DNA of 64,000 nucleotides from Halobellus sp. MBLA0158 (GTDB lineage: Archaea; Halobacteriota; Halobacteria; Halobacteriales; Haloferacaceae): contig NZ_JBGNYA010000001.1 in assembly GCF_041477585.1 (NCBI RefSeq), positions 1,364,001 through 1,428,000 of the forward strand, given 5' to 3'. Every line of letters begins with the position of its first letter. Position 1 is the stretch's first letter. A program made the position numbers and the translations under genes. Positions 53,309 through 62,243 of this stretch are shown here, in pieces. The notes under the pieces are model-generated. The model saw only the letters and a program-made list of their open reading frames with translations. It was not told where the DNA came from and made no database searches.

Positions 53309-54151
53309 ATGACCGACGAGGAGCCAGCCCCGACGCCCGCGGACGACCGATCGAACGCGACGACCGAGGACGAAACAGCGGCGGACGAGTCGGTGTCGTT
53401 CGAGGGCCTGACCGTGTCCGATCGGGTCCACATCGTCCCGCTGGGCTACGAATACGAACGCGTGACCGTCCCGGCGATCCGGATGCGGGCCGACCGCGTG
53501 TACCTCGTGTACCACGAGGGCGACGACCCGGCGAAGCGGCCAGAGTACTACGCGGACATCCGCGAGGATCTCCGCGCCGCCGGCATTGCTGTCGATGACG
53601 ACACCGTCTGCAACATCTTCGATCTGTACGACACGCTCCGGACGGTCGCCGAGCTCATCCAGGCCAACAGGGAACACGAGGTGTACGTGAATCTGGCATC
53701 TGGTGGGAAGGTCACCGCGATCGCGGGGATGATCGCGTGTATGGTCACGGGCAATGCCGAGCCGATCTACGTCAGCGCCGCCGAGTACGGACAGGACAAG
53801 GAGGTCCCGGTGGCGAAAAACGTCACCAGCGTGTCCCGCCTGCCGACGTACCCGATCCAAGCGCCGTCTCGGGACCCGCTTCGCCTGCTCCGCTACGTCG
53901 TCGAGGACGGCCCGGTCACGAAACAGGAGTGCATCGAGTTCGCAGTCGGCGCCGGTATCGACCCGCTCGCCGGCCACAGTGAAGACGACACGCGCGGGCT
54001 GTATCGGCTGCTCGACTCGCACCTGCTGAACTCGCTGCGCGACGACGGGTACGTGGAGACGTTCAAGAAGGGCCGGAACAAGTACGTCGAAGCCACTGTC
54101 GAAGGGGAAAACACCCTCGAAGCGTTCGCGTATCTACTCGACGAGGACTGA
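53309..54151 (+). CDS. DUF6293 / HFX_2341-type regulator with CARF-like domain
   Basis: 280 residues. A disordered acidic start (1-36) is followed by a Rossmann-like domain: RVHIVPLGYEYERVTVPAIR, DRVYLVYHEGDDPAKRPEYY, HEVYVNLASGGKVTAIAGMI (the GGK ligand loop) and AEPIYVSAAEYGQ. This is the CARF-like fold found in DUF6293 and Csa3-type proteins. From about 185 a winged helix runs (PLRLLRYVVEDGPVTKQECI, then LNSLRDDGYVETFKKGRNKY). A ligand-controlled regulator is expected. No CRISPR genes are near. Confidence 0.75.
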   Translation: MTDEEPAPTPADDRSNATTEDETAADESVSFEGLTVSDRVHIVPLGYEYERVTVPAIRMRADRVYLVYHEGDDPAKRPEYYADIREDLRAAGIAVDDDTVCNIFDLYDTLRTVAELIQANREHEVYVNLASGGKVTAIAGMIACMVTGNAEPIYVSAAEYGQDKEVPVAKNVTSVSRLPTYPIQAPSRDPLRLLRYVVEDGPVTKQECIEFAVGAGIDPLAGHSEDDTRGLYRLLDSHLLNSLRDDGYVETFKKGRNKYVEATVEGENTLEAFAYLLDED

Positions 54152-54476
54152 TTTGATTGATAGTAAAGTAGAAATATAATTCATAGAAAATATGAGATAC
54201 AAAAATAGAATGTATTAGCAGGTATAGATAGCATAAATTAGCTACGGGAAGGTGTTTTGAGAATTCCAGAAATATACCGAAACAGGTTTGACATATTTAG
54301 AAGATATATTAGTAGTATTTATTTCTGATATGAATACTGCGATATCTGAGGGCGGCTACGATCACTCATCTATGCCCGGCCGAATATTCGATCAGTGTTC
54401 GAATATTTTTGTGCATCTTCTAGGAGCCATATTCCTGTACTAGGATACTGTTTTGTAACTGGATGATATATCATCG
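54152..54476. promoter_or_regulatory. AT-rich intergenic region with a 9-bp inverted repeat
   Basis: 325 nt, far more AT-rich than either neighbour and with no gene. AATATTCGA (54383-54391) and TCGAATATT (54399-54407) are perfect inverted repeats with a 7-nt spacer about 70 nt before the next start. A TTTTGTAACTGGATGATATATC promoter-like stretch lies just before the ATG. Regulation of the 54477 gene is likely. Confidence 0.5.
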
Positions 54477-55313
54477 ATGTCTATGGGAGTGACAACCACG
54501 CCTGGCGCGAACGTGGAGGAGGTGGTAGACACGACACAGCGCGTCGTACAACACGAAATCACTCGCACGGAGCGGGAGAAACGAGCATTCGCCGACTTCG
54601 CGTCACGTATTCGGCAAATCGACACCCGAACGGACCGCTTCACTGCCGGGAGTGATGATGTCGCTTCACGGCCGGTGCTGACAGCGGGAACGGATCCGTG
54701 TTCCGGTGTTGGGGGGACCGAAAGCGGCATCTCCGAGCAGATTCGGGAGGCATTTCGATCGACCGTGATGTCGCTGCCGTTCTTCGAAGATGAGTATGCG
54801 GAATCCTACCGGGAGGCGCTCCGGCGGGAGTTCGGGCCGGAGTTCGAGACCGTTCTGTTCAACGACGAGTGCTTCACGCCCTCGGCCAAGGACGCCCTCC
54901 TCGATCGGATAGACCGCGCGAAACAGCAGCGGAATTCGCTGCTACGGAGTTGCGAGCGGGAGCTCGAATCGGTAACCGACGTCGGTGCGGAACTGGAATC
55001 GATCGCCGAGGAAGTGCGATTCTACGAGGATGCCCACTTTGCGGAGCAGGATTTCGGCACCTTGGACGCGTACCGTTCTCACCTGCTTAGACTTGAGGAC
55101 GCCTGTGAGGACCTCACGGCGGACCGCCAAGCGACGATCCGGCATCACCGGACCACACACGGACTCACGCAGGACTGCTGTGATCTCCCGGAGTACCTCT
55201 ACGACGACTTGGAGCACAATTATCCGATCCTGTATCTCTGTAGCGACGTCCTGGGGCGGGTGCGGGAACTCCACGACCGAACAGAGACTGCGATCGTCGC
55301 GACGTTCGAGTGA
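54477..55313 (+). CDS. Coiled-coil protein, DUF7260-like
   Basis: 278 residues. Mostly helical: VVDTTQRVVQHEITRTEREK, then AFADFASRIRQIDTRTDRF form the first coiled coil; SFFEDEYAESYR-like helices (PFFEDEYAESYREALRREFG) and KDALLDRIDRAKQQRNSLLR continue. Cys are scattered (C139-like NDECFTP, DACEDL, QDCCDLPEYLYDDL). The N-terminal part matches the haloarchaeal DUF7260 group as I remember it. No transmembrane helix. The first ATG (54477) or the GTG two codons later could start it. Function unknown. Confidence 0.55.
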   Translation: MSMGVTTTPGANVEEVVDTTQRVVQHEITRTEREKRAFADFASRIRQIDTRTDRFTAGSDDVASRPVLTAGTDPCSGVGGTESGISEQIREAFRSTVMSLPFFEDEYAESYREALRREFGPEFETVLFNDECFTPSAKDALLDRIDRAKQQRNSLLRSCERELESVTDVGAELESIAEEVRFYEDAHFAEQDFGTLDAYRSHLLRLEDACEDLTADRQATIRHHRTTHGLTQDCCDLPEYLYDDLEHNYPILYLCSDVLGRVRELHDRTETAIVATFE

Positions 55314-55429
55314 CGGACTGCGATCGACCGCCGACTTTCACTCGCCGTGACGACAGAGGAGGTACGAAAACGAGGCTGATGATGGATACCCTGAGGCGCG
55401 TGTGTCGAAAAAGTCCGGAGCCAGTGCGT

Positions 55430-56293
55430 TCAGATGCTGGTCGTCCGGAACCCTTCGAGGAGGTACTTGCGAAGGAAAATGACGAAAATGAACGCCGGAA
55501 TGACGATGAGAGTACTCGCGGCCATTATCTGTCCCCAGAAGACCCGTTGTCCCTCCGAGAACGTGAATAGACCGACTGTGAGCGGCCACTTGTTCCGCGC
55601 CGACATCAGCACCTTCGGAATGGTGTACTCGTTCCACGAGATCGCGTAGGAAAACAGCGCCACAGCGATCATTCCGGGCTTCGCTATCGGGAGCGCGACG
55701 TCCTTGAACGCCTCAAATCGCGTCGCACCCCTGATACGAGCGGATTCCTCCAGCGTCTGTGGGACTGTCTGGAAGAACTGCCACATCAGCCACAGGGAGA
55801 AGGGCAGCGACAGCGCGGTCTCGGCCAACACGAGACCGACGAGGTTGTTGGTGAGACCGATCTCGCTCCAGATGATGAACATCGGAATCGAAAGCAGGAT
55901 CGCCGGGAACATATAGCCGAACAGGACGAGCCGGGCGAAGCGACGCTTGAACCGGAAGTCGAGTCGGGCGAGCCCGTATCCGCCCAGCGTGGACAACACC
56001 ACGGTGAGCGTGACGACGCCCAGCGAGACGAGGACGCTGTTTTTGTAGAAGGTGAGGAAGTTGGTGTCGAACAGAAGCGTCTCGTAGTGCGTGAACGAGA
56101 TCGTCCGGGGAATCAGCTGCACGGACTGGACGAATATCTGGTCCTGCGGCCGGATGGATGTGTGGAACATCCAGAGGATCGGGAGCGCGATGGCCGCGAG
56201 CACGAGCAGTGTGAATCCCGCGAGAGTCAGTTTCCAGAGCTGTTCCACCCGACGGTATCCGATGACGGACGCGAGGTCTGACTGTGAGCTCAT
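55430..56293 (-). CDS. Carbohydrate ABC transporter permease, MalG-like
   Basis: 287 residues with six TM helices (first LTLAGFTLLVLAAIALPILW). The EAA loop reads EESARIRGATRFEAFKDVAL, the MalG-type cytoplasmic loop that docks on the ATPase. The C-terminal helix ends QIMAASTLIVIPAFIFVIFL. It overlaps the preceding permease gene by 4 nt, so coupled. With 56290-60063 it forms a CUT1-type importer. Confidence 0.92.
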   Translation of the reverse strand: MSSQSDLASVIGYRRVEQLWKLTLAGFTLLVLAAIALPILWMFHTSIRPQDQIFVQSVQLIPRTISFTHYETLLFDTNFLTFYKNSVLVSLGVVTLTVVLSTLGGYGLARLDFRFKRRFARLVLFGYMFPAILLSIPMFIIWSEIGLTNNLVGLVLAETALSLPFSLWLMWQFFQTVPQTLEESARIRGATRFEAFKDVALPIAKPGMIAVALFSYAISWNEYTIPKVLMSARNKWPLTVGLFTFSEGQRVFWGQIMAASTLIVIPAFIFVIFLRKYLLEGFRTTSI

Positions 56294-57249
56294 TCGGCAC
56301 GCACCTCCTCGGCGGGCTGTAGGGTACGGAAGTAGATCACCGCGACGCTAGCCAGTATCACGAAGAGCAGCGTCGACATCGCGGCCGCTTTCCCTAACCG
56401 CGTCATCCCGAAGGCGAGTTCGTACGCATAGATCGGCGCCGTACGAGTGGCGTCGCCCGGTCCGCCACCGGTCAGCACCCAGACGATGTCGAATTTATTG
56501 AACATCCACACGCCGCGAAGCAGCAGCACGATGAAGATCACGCTCTTTAGGTTCGGCAGCGTGATGTCCCGAAACACTTGGTAGCGAGACGCTCCGGCGA
56601 CTCTGGCGGCCTCGTAGAAGTCGTCCGGGATGCTCTGTAACCGTGCGAGCACCATTATCGTCACGAATATCGTGAACTTCCAACTGCTCGTCAGAATCAC
56701 CGCGATCATTGCGGTGCTGTGTCGTCCGAACCAACTGAACGGCCCGCTGAGAATCCCGAAATCGATGAGCACGCGGTTGATGATCCCCCACTGCGCGTTC
56801 CCCATCCAGAGAGCCATAAATCCGAGCACCGCGGTAGGGATCATATACGGCAGGATGACGACCGTCTGGACGAGACGCGAGAACCGGAACTCTCGGTTGA
56901 TGAGGAGCGCGATACCCGTCCCGACGACGAGCTGGAACGCCGTCGATCCACCGGCAAACACCACGGAGCGCCACAGCGAGGCCCAGAAGGGACCTTCGCC
57001 GAGCAGTTCGATGTAGTTGTCCAGGAAGACGAACTCCCACTGGGGCACGAACACGGGAATCTCGTAGAACCCAGCGGCGATCGCCCAGACGATCGGACCG
57101 AGCGTGATGAACACGAACAACAGGAGCGCCGGTAGGATGGTGAGAGCGGCCATCACCCGCCGTTCCGACAGCGTTCGATACAGCCGGTCCCGATACTTAC
57201 GGCCCCGTTCCGGCCGACCCTTCAGGTCATCTGAGACTTCTGTGGCCAT
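56290..57249 (-). CDS. Carbohydrate ABC transporter permease, MalF-like
   Basis: 319 residues from ATG 57249 (MATEVSDDLKGRPERGRKYR); an upstream ATG would add nine hydrophobic residues next to the SBP gene. Six TM helices (MAALTILPALLLFVFITLGP first) and an EAA loop YEAARVAGASRYQVFRDITL before the last two. FNKFDIVWVLTGGGPGDATR is the typical MalF C-terminal stretch. It pairs with the MalG-like permease to form the membrane channel. Confidence 0.92.
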   Translation of the reverse strand: MATEVSDDLKGRPERGRKYRDRLYRTLSERRVMAALTILPALLLFVFITLGPIVWAIAAGFYEIPVFVPQWEFVFLDNYIELLGEGPFWASLWRSVVFAGGSTAFQLVVGTGIALLINREFRFSRLVQTVVILPYMIPTAVLGFMALWMGNAQWGIINRVLIDFGILSGPFSWFGRHSTAMIAVILTSSWKFTIFVTIMVLARLQSIPDDFYEAARVAGASRYQVFRDITLPNLKSVIFIVLLLRGVWMFNKFDIVWVLTGGGPGDATRTAPIYAYELAFGMTRLGKAAAMSTLLFVILASVAVIYFRTLQPAEEVRAE

Positions 57250-57309
57250 CGATAGCAGGTAACACGTATTCTTCAATAATCTTTTTGTTACGACACCGGG
57301 ATTGGCCCG

Positions 57310-58782
57310 CTACGACCGCGCCTGATCGATAACCGACTGGATCTGACTGGCGTACTCTTCGACGATCGTCTCCGGATCCCGCTCGTTGATCGTGGCGTCG
57401 TTGAGGATGTCGACAAGGAGCTTGGAACTGTAGATCGTGCCCGCGTACGGGTTCGGGGGCGACGTCTCCTGACTGAACGGGAGGATGTCGTCTGCGAACG
57501 CCAGCGAGGTCTCGATGTCCGAATCGGACCACGCGTCGTCGAGGTTCTCCAGCCCCTGTTGGTACCTGGTGTTCTCCCGGATCGACGGGTAGCTCGGATT
57601 GTTGTGGATCGGCGTCAGCAAGAGCAGGTCGATGAAGTACTCCTCCTGGAAGAGATAGCTGATGAACGCGTTGCCGGCCTCCACGTTGGCATCCTCGAAC
57701 GTCATATACGTGATCGCGTTGGCGTGGTGCTGGGAGGTCCGGTTTTGGGGGACCTGGGACGCCCGGACGTCGCCGGCGAACTCCTTGCCCTGTTGGACCG
57801 ACTGGACCTTCGGTCGGGCCCCGACGTAGCCCGCCTCGGCGGAGGTCTGGTTCGGTATCGCCTGGACTTGTTGGGAACAGGCGGCGTTCGCGTTCGTCGG
57901 GGAGTACTGGTAGAGGTCGCTGAAGAACTCCAGGGTCTCGATCCACCGCTGCTTGTTCTCGCCCTGATTCATCACACACTGGACCTCCCCGTTGTCGTCG
58001 CGGGCACACACGCGCCCCTCGTTCGTGTACAGATACGCGAGGAAGAACGAGTCCACACAGAGCGCCCGGCCGAGCGGGATCGACGTCCCGCGGATGCCGT
58101 CGGGGTCGTCGGCCTGCTCCGCGTAGTTCAGCATATCGTCCCACGTCTCGGGATTCCCCTCGTAGATATCCTCCCGGTACCACTGTCCCGACGGATTGAT
58201 CCAACAGGGAACGGCGTAGTCCGTCCCGTCGACCTGGACGCGGGTTCCGTCTACGGGGTCGCCGTATCGGTCCTGCATATCGCTCATCGCCGAGTCGACC
58301 GACCCGGCGACGCCCTGGTTCTGCAGTTGCACGACGCGGGTCTGGACCGCCTGCATCACGTCCGGTGGATCACCAGCCTGGAGCAGCTGCGACAGGCGGG
58401 GGCCCTGTTCGCCGAGATTGACGAGATCGAGGTTCACCGTCGCGCCGGTGTCGCTCTCGAAGTCCTCTTTCACGCGCTGGAAGAACTGGGTGAACTTCTC
58501 GCTGGATTCGTCGGTCAGGAAGTGGACCTCCTGACCGCTGAGGTCGGGCCACTCGCCGCTCCCGCCGGCACTCCCGCTCGTCGAACCGGAGGTTCCCCCG
58601 CTCGACGTGTCGTCGCTTTCTGTATTGCTGTTGTTGGAACTCGAACAACCCGCTAGTCCGGTCACCCCGGCTGCTCCGCCGGCGACCTTTATGAATCGCC
58701 GGCGATCGAAGCGACAGCCACACTCGTTCGAGTCTACACCCTCTTTGCTCCGCTGGTCAGACCTATGGCTTTCGTCTGCCAT
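57310..58782 (-). CDS. Sugar ABC transporter substrate-binding protein, Tat lipoprotein
   Basis: 490 residues from ATG 58782 (MADESHRSDQRSKEGVDSNE). CRFDRRRFIKVAGGAAGVTG is a twin-arginine signal, ending at the lipobox LAGCSSS, and a Ser/Gly-rich linker follows. Then a Bact-type two-lobe binding fold: VHFLTDESSEKFTQFFQRVK and VPCWINPSGQWYREDIYEGN, then WDDMLNYAEQADDPDGIRGT. Family 1 sugar-binding proteins fit. It lies outside the cell anchored by lipid. Ligand unknown; Trp-rich sugar-stacking sites are present. Confidence 0.9.
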   Translation of the reverse strand: MADESHRSDQRSKEGVDSNECGCRFDRRRFIKVAGGAAGVTGLAGCSSSNNSNTESDDTSSGGTSGSTSGSAGGSGEWPDLSGQEVHFLTDESSEKFTQFFQRVKEDFESDTGATVNLDLVNLGEQGPRLSQLLQAGDPPDVMQAVQTRVVQLQNQGVAGSVDSAMSDMQDRYGDPVDGTRVQVDGTDYAVPCWINPSGQWYREDIYEGNPETWDDMLNYAEQADDPDGIRGTSIPLGRALCVDSFFLAYLYTNEGRVCARDDNGEVQCVMNQGENKQRWIETLEFFSDLYQYSPTNANAACSQQVQAIPNQTSAEAGYVGARPKVQSVQQGKEFAGDVRASQVPQNRTSQHHANAITYMTFEDANVEAGNAFISYLFQEEYFIDLLLLTPIHNNPSYPSIRENTRYQQGLENLDDAWSDSDIETSLAFADDILPFSQETSPPNPYAGTIYSSKLLVDILNDATINERDPETIVEEYASQIQSVIDQARS

Positions 58783-58926
58783 ACTCTGACACATTGTTTA
58801 TTACTATATATACCTTATGTTTATTATACAATAAATTATACATAAATAACAATCCGATCGCCGGACGCGAAGATCAGATCGTCGGGAAGGGGCGGCGCTC
58901 GATCCGGACTGCTACTCGCCCCCGGA

Positions 58927-60063
58927 CTAGACGTGGTCCTCTGCGTCGATCACTTCCCTCGCTGCCGTCGGGTTGCGCTGGCTCCGGCCGACCAGCCGCG
59001 TGGTCTCGCGATCGAACAGGTGGAGTTCACGCGGATTCAGGTGGATGTCGACCTCGTCGCCTTCGGCGACGTCGCTGTCCCGTGGGATCAGCGCTGCGAG
59101 TTCGCCCTGCGGGCCGTCGATCGTCGCCAGCGCCCGGTCGTCGAGCGGTTCGATGAGGCGGACCGTGGCGGTGAACGATCGGTCCTCTCCCGCGAACGAG
59201 ACGTGTTGCGGGCGGACGCCGAGTATCGCTTCTTCCCCCTCGAACTGGCTCGCAGTCCGCTCGATCGGGAACTCGATCCGACTCCCCTCGACGTCGACGA
59301 CTGCGGTCTCGTCACCCCACTCGACGACTGAGCAGTCGAGGAAGTTCATACTGGGGTTCCCGATGAACTCGGCTACGAACGTATTGTTCGGATACAGGTG
59401 TACCTCGTCGACGTCGCCGATCTGTTCGATTTGCCCCTCGTTCATGACGATGATCCGATCGCTCATCGTCATCGCTTCTTCCTGATCGTGCGTGACGTAG
59501 ACGGCCGGTTGGCCCAATCGCTTGTGAATCCGCTGGATCTCCTTGCGGATGTCGATCTTCAGTTTCGCGTCCAGATCGCTCAGCGGCTCGTCCATCAGGA
59601 ACGCGACCGGATCCCCCACGACGGTCTGTGCGAGAGCGACTCGCTGTTGTTGACCACCGCTCAGGCTCCCGGGGTACTTGTCCAGGGACTCCCCGATTTG
59701 CATCACCTCAGCCGCCTCCTCTGCGGCCTCGCGGCGCTCGGACTTCGGGACTCCCTTGACCTTCAGCGGATATTCGATGTTCTCCCGGAGCGTCATATGT
59801 GGGTACAGCGCGATGCTCTGGAACATCATCGCGAGGTTCCGGTCGTTCACCGGAACGTCGGTGACATCCTGGTCGTCGAACAGGATCCGACCCTCGGTCG
59901 GCGTCTCGAGGCCTGCGATACACCTGAGGGTGGTCGTCTTCCCGCACCCCGATGGCCCCACGATCGTCAGAAACTCGCCCTCGCCGACCTCGAAGCTGAT
60001 GTCGTCCACGGCGACGAGCGAACCGTACGATTTGGTAAGTGACTCCACCTCAATACGCGTCAT
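58927..60063 (-). CDS. Sugar ABC transporter ATP-binding protein, UgpC/MalK-like
   Basis: 378 residues from ATG 60063 (MTRIEVESLTKSYGSLVAVD); 11 more upstream codons are not conserved-looking. Walker A is GPSGCGKTTTLRC, Q-loop MMFQSIALYPHM, signature GSLSGGQQQRVALAQTVV, Walker B AFLMDEPLSDLD and H-loop TVYVTHDQEEAM (with VYVTHD). A C-terminal TOBE-like regulatory domain runs about 240-378 (ILGVRPQHVSFAGEDRSFTA). It powers the importer and is the first gene of the operon. The SBP gene follows after a 144-nt AT-rich gap that may hold an internal promoter. Confidence 0.93.
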   Translation of the reverse strand: MTRIEVESLTKSYGSLVAVDDISFEVGEGEFLTIVGPSGCGKTTTLRCIAGLETPTEGRILFDDQDVTDVPVNDRNLAMMFQSIALYPHMTLRENIEYPLKVKGVPKSERREAAEEAAEVMQIGESLDKYPGSLSGGQQQRVALAQTVVGDPVAFLMDEPLSDLDAKLKIDIRKEIQRIHKRLGQPAVYVTHDQEEAMTMSDRIIVMNEGQIEQIGDVDEVHLYPNNTFVAEFIGNPSMNFLDCSVVEWGDETAVVDVEGSRIEFPIERTASQFEGEEAILGVRPQHVSFAGEDRSFTATVRLIEPLDDRALATIDGPQGELAALIPRDSDVAEGDEVDIHLNPRELHLFDRETTRLVGRSQRNPTAAREVIDAEDHV

Positions 60064-60208
60064 ATCGAGAGTAGTCACTCTCCCGCTGTAAATCACTTTC
60101 CCAATCTATCAGATCGAATTTATGAACGGCGGTCGTGAGCCCGGATGCGACGAGGGTCCAGCCGACCGGTAGAATAATACCGCAGGACCGTCACCAATCG
60201 AGTGCGTT

Positions 60209-60988
60209 ATGACCGAAAGACTGTCCGGTCAGACGGCCATCGTCACCGGCTCGAGCGCCGGGATCGGAGCGGCGATCGCGAAACGATTCGCGGCCGAGGG
60301 GGCGAACGTCGTAACCAACTCCCGGTCGTACGACCGCGCCGAAACGACGGCCGCAGAGATCCGCGACGAGGGAGGCACAGCAGTCGCCATCGAGAGCGAC
60401 GTCACGGACTACGATCAGATGGGATCGCTCGTCGAGGCGACGGTCGAGGAGTTCGGAAGCCTCGACATTATGGTGAACAACGCGGGCGTGACCGAGATCG
60501 CCCCCGCCGAGGAGTTCGATCCCGAGGCGTGGCGACACGTCATCGACGTCGACCTTACCGGCGTCTTTTTCGGCTCCCAGGCCGCCGGACGCCAGATGAT
60601 CGAGCAGGGGACCGGTGGGTCGATCCTGAACATCTCCTCGATGCTGGGTCAACAGGGACTTCAGAAGCGGGCGCCCTACTGCGCGGCGAAGGCCGGCGTC
60701 GACAATCTCACTCGGACCCTCGCGGTTGAGTGGGCCGAACACGACATCCACGTCAACGCGCTCGCGCCGGGGTTCATTCAGACCAACATCACCGAACAGA
60801 CCCAGTCAGCCGCCGATTACACCGACGAGGACATCCGCAGTCGGACGCCGCTCGGCCGCTACGGGAGCCTCGAAGAGATGGGCGAGTGCGCGACGTTCCT
60901 CGTCAGCAACGATCACTACGTCACCGGCGAGGTGCTCCGGGCCGACGGCGGTTGGACCGCCTTCGCCTGGGGGCGGCGTGACGAGTAG
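60209..60988 (+). CDS. Short-chain dehydrogenase, sugar dehydrogenase-like
   Basis: 259 residues. GSSAGIGAAIAKRFAAEGAN is the cofactor loop, MVNNAGVTEIA the NNAG motif, ILNISSMLGQQGLQKRAPYC (Ser) and YCAAK (Tyr-Lys) the catalytic set. ALAPGFIQTNITEQ is the post-active-site helix. The end YVTGEVLRADGGWTAFAW is typical of glucose 1-dehydrogenase and 3-oxoacyl-ACP reductase relatives. Set divergent from the ABC operon by 145 nt. It probably oxidises the imported sugar. Confidence 0.9.
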   Translation: MTERLSGQTAIVTGSSAGIGAAIAKRFAAEGANVVTNSRSYDRAETTAAEIRDEGGTAVAIESDVTDYDQMGSLVEATVEEFGSLDIMVNNAGVTEIAPAEEFDPEAWRHVIDVDLTGVFFGSQAAGRQMIEQGTGGSILNISSMLGQQGLQKRAPYCAAKAGVDNLTRTLAVEWAEHDIHVNALAPGFIQTNITEQTQSAADYTDEDIRSRTPLGRYGSLEEMGECATFLVSNDHYVTGEVLRADGGWTAFAWGRRDE

Positions 60989-61067
60989 TCGGAGTCGGGT
61001 AGTCGGCTCGCGACCCTGTCGGAGAACCGATCCGCGATCAGTTTTTGCGAGCTTCCGGAACGACCGA

Positions 61068-62132
61068 CTAGTTCGGGAACGAAACGTCGTAGTACTCGGC
61101 CAGAGTGCGAAGGCTCTCCACTGTGCTCGGCTGGAGTTCGACGCCGTTCTGCGCTTGCTCTCTGTACTTCGCGGTCTCGATCTCGCCCGGGAGCTTCACC
61201 TCGTCGAACCCCTCGCGGGTCTCGACGGCTTTGAGCTGGTCGATGTAGTCGTCGACGTCCGCCTTGAACGTCTCGACGTCCCGGAACGCCGATACGTCGA
61301 TCGCCGCGATGAAGTGACCGAGACGCATCGGCTGGTCGTAGTCGTCGTAGAGGGGTCCGATTTCCGGGCTGGTCCCGACACCGGAGAGCAGCCCGCACAG
61401 GACGTCCACGACGACCCCCAGCCCGTACCCTTTCGGTCCTCCGACCGGCCGGACCGCGACGGCCTCGTGGGGATCCGTCGTCGGCTCGCCCTGCTCGTTC
61501 ACCGCCCAGTCCGAGGGTATCTCGGTGTCCTCCCGTCGCGATTCCTCCTGGATCCGACCCATCGCAACGATGCTCGTGGCCATATCGAGCGTGATCGGGA
61601 ACGAGCGGTTCGTCGGGACCGATACCGAGATCGGATTCGTCCCGAGGAACGGCTTCGACCCACCGAACGGGATGACGTCCGAGCCGACGTTCGTCATCGC
61701 GATCCCGATGAAATCCTCGTCGGAGGCATATTCGGTGTAGTAGGCGGCCGTCCCGAAGTGGTTGCTGTTCGTCACCGAGGCCATCCCGATCCCCGCTTCC
61801 CGCGCTAAGTCCATCGCCTCGTTCATCGCCAGGTACGCGGCGCTCTGGCCCGGTCCGTCGTCTGCGTCGACCATCGCGGCCGCCGCATCGATCGGCGTGA
61901 CCGAGATGTCGGGATCCGGATTGAATCCGCCCCCCTCGAACTTCTTCATATACACTTCGAGTCGCGCGACCCCGTGCGAGGAGACTCCCCGCATATCCGC
62001 CCGGACGAGGCCGTCGGCGACTCTGTGTGCGTGCTCGTCCGCGACACCGCCTTCGGTGAGCACCGTTTCGACGAACGATCGCAGTGACTCGCTATCGACG
62101 TGAACTGGACTATCTGCTTTCGGTTCGGACAT
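61068..62132 (-). CDS. Ldh/MDH2-family NAD(P)-dependent dehydrogenase
   Basis: 354 residues. VRADMRGVSSHGVARLEVYM is the SHG catalytic motif of the malate/L-lactate (MDH2) family, ASVTNSNHFGTAAYYTEYAS the NSNHFG cofactor loop, MTNVGSDVIPFGGSKPFLG, then TNPISVSVPTN and GPKGYGLGVVVDVLCGLLSG other family stretches. Members reduce or oxidise 2-keto acids, including diketogulonate and sugar-acid routes. It converges with the SDR gene above and lies 111 nt after the other SDR. Most likely one step of sugar-acid oxidation; substrate unsure. Confidence 0.9.
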   Translation of the reverse strand: MSEPKADSPVHVDSESLRSFVETVLTEGGVADEHAHRVADGLVRADMRGVSSHGVARLEVYMKKFEGGGFNPDPDISVTPIDAAAAMVDADDGPGQSAAYLAMNEAMDLAREAGIGMASVTNSNHFGTAAYYTEYASDEDFIGIAMTNVGSDVIPFGGSKPFLGTNPISVSVPTNRSFPITLDMATSIVAMGRIQEESRREDTEIPSDWAVNEQGEPTTDPHEAVAVRPVGGPKGYGLGVVVDVLCGLLSGVGTSPEIGPLYDDYDQPMRLGHFIAAIDVSAFRDVETFKADVDDYIDQLKAVETREGFDEVKLPGEIETAKYREQAQNGVELQPSTVESLRTLAEYYDVSFPN

Positions 62133-62243
62133 ACTCCCTCGCGACTTGCTCGGTTGAACTCATGTGTTCTTTCGCTCCGTGTTCTCGGGGGCTGGTCTGA
62201 TGGCGTCTCCCGGTGCTGGGACGTCGTGGACGGTCGCGGTCTT

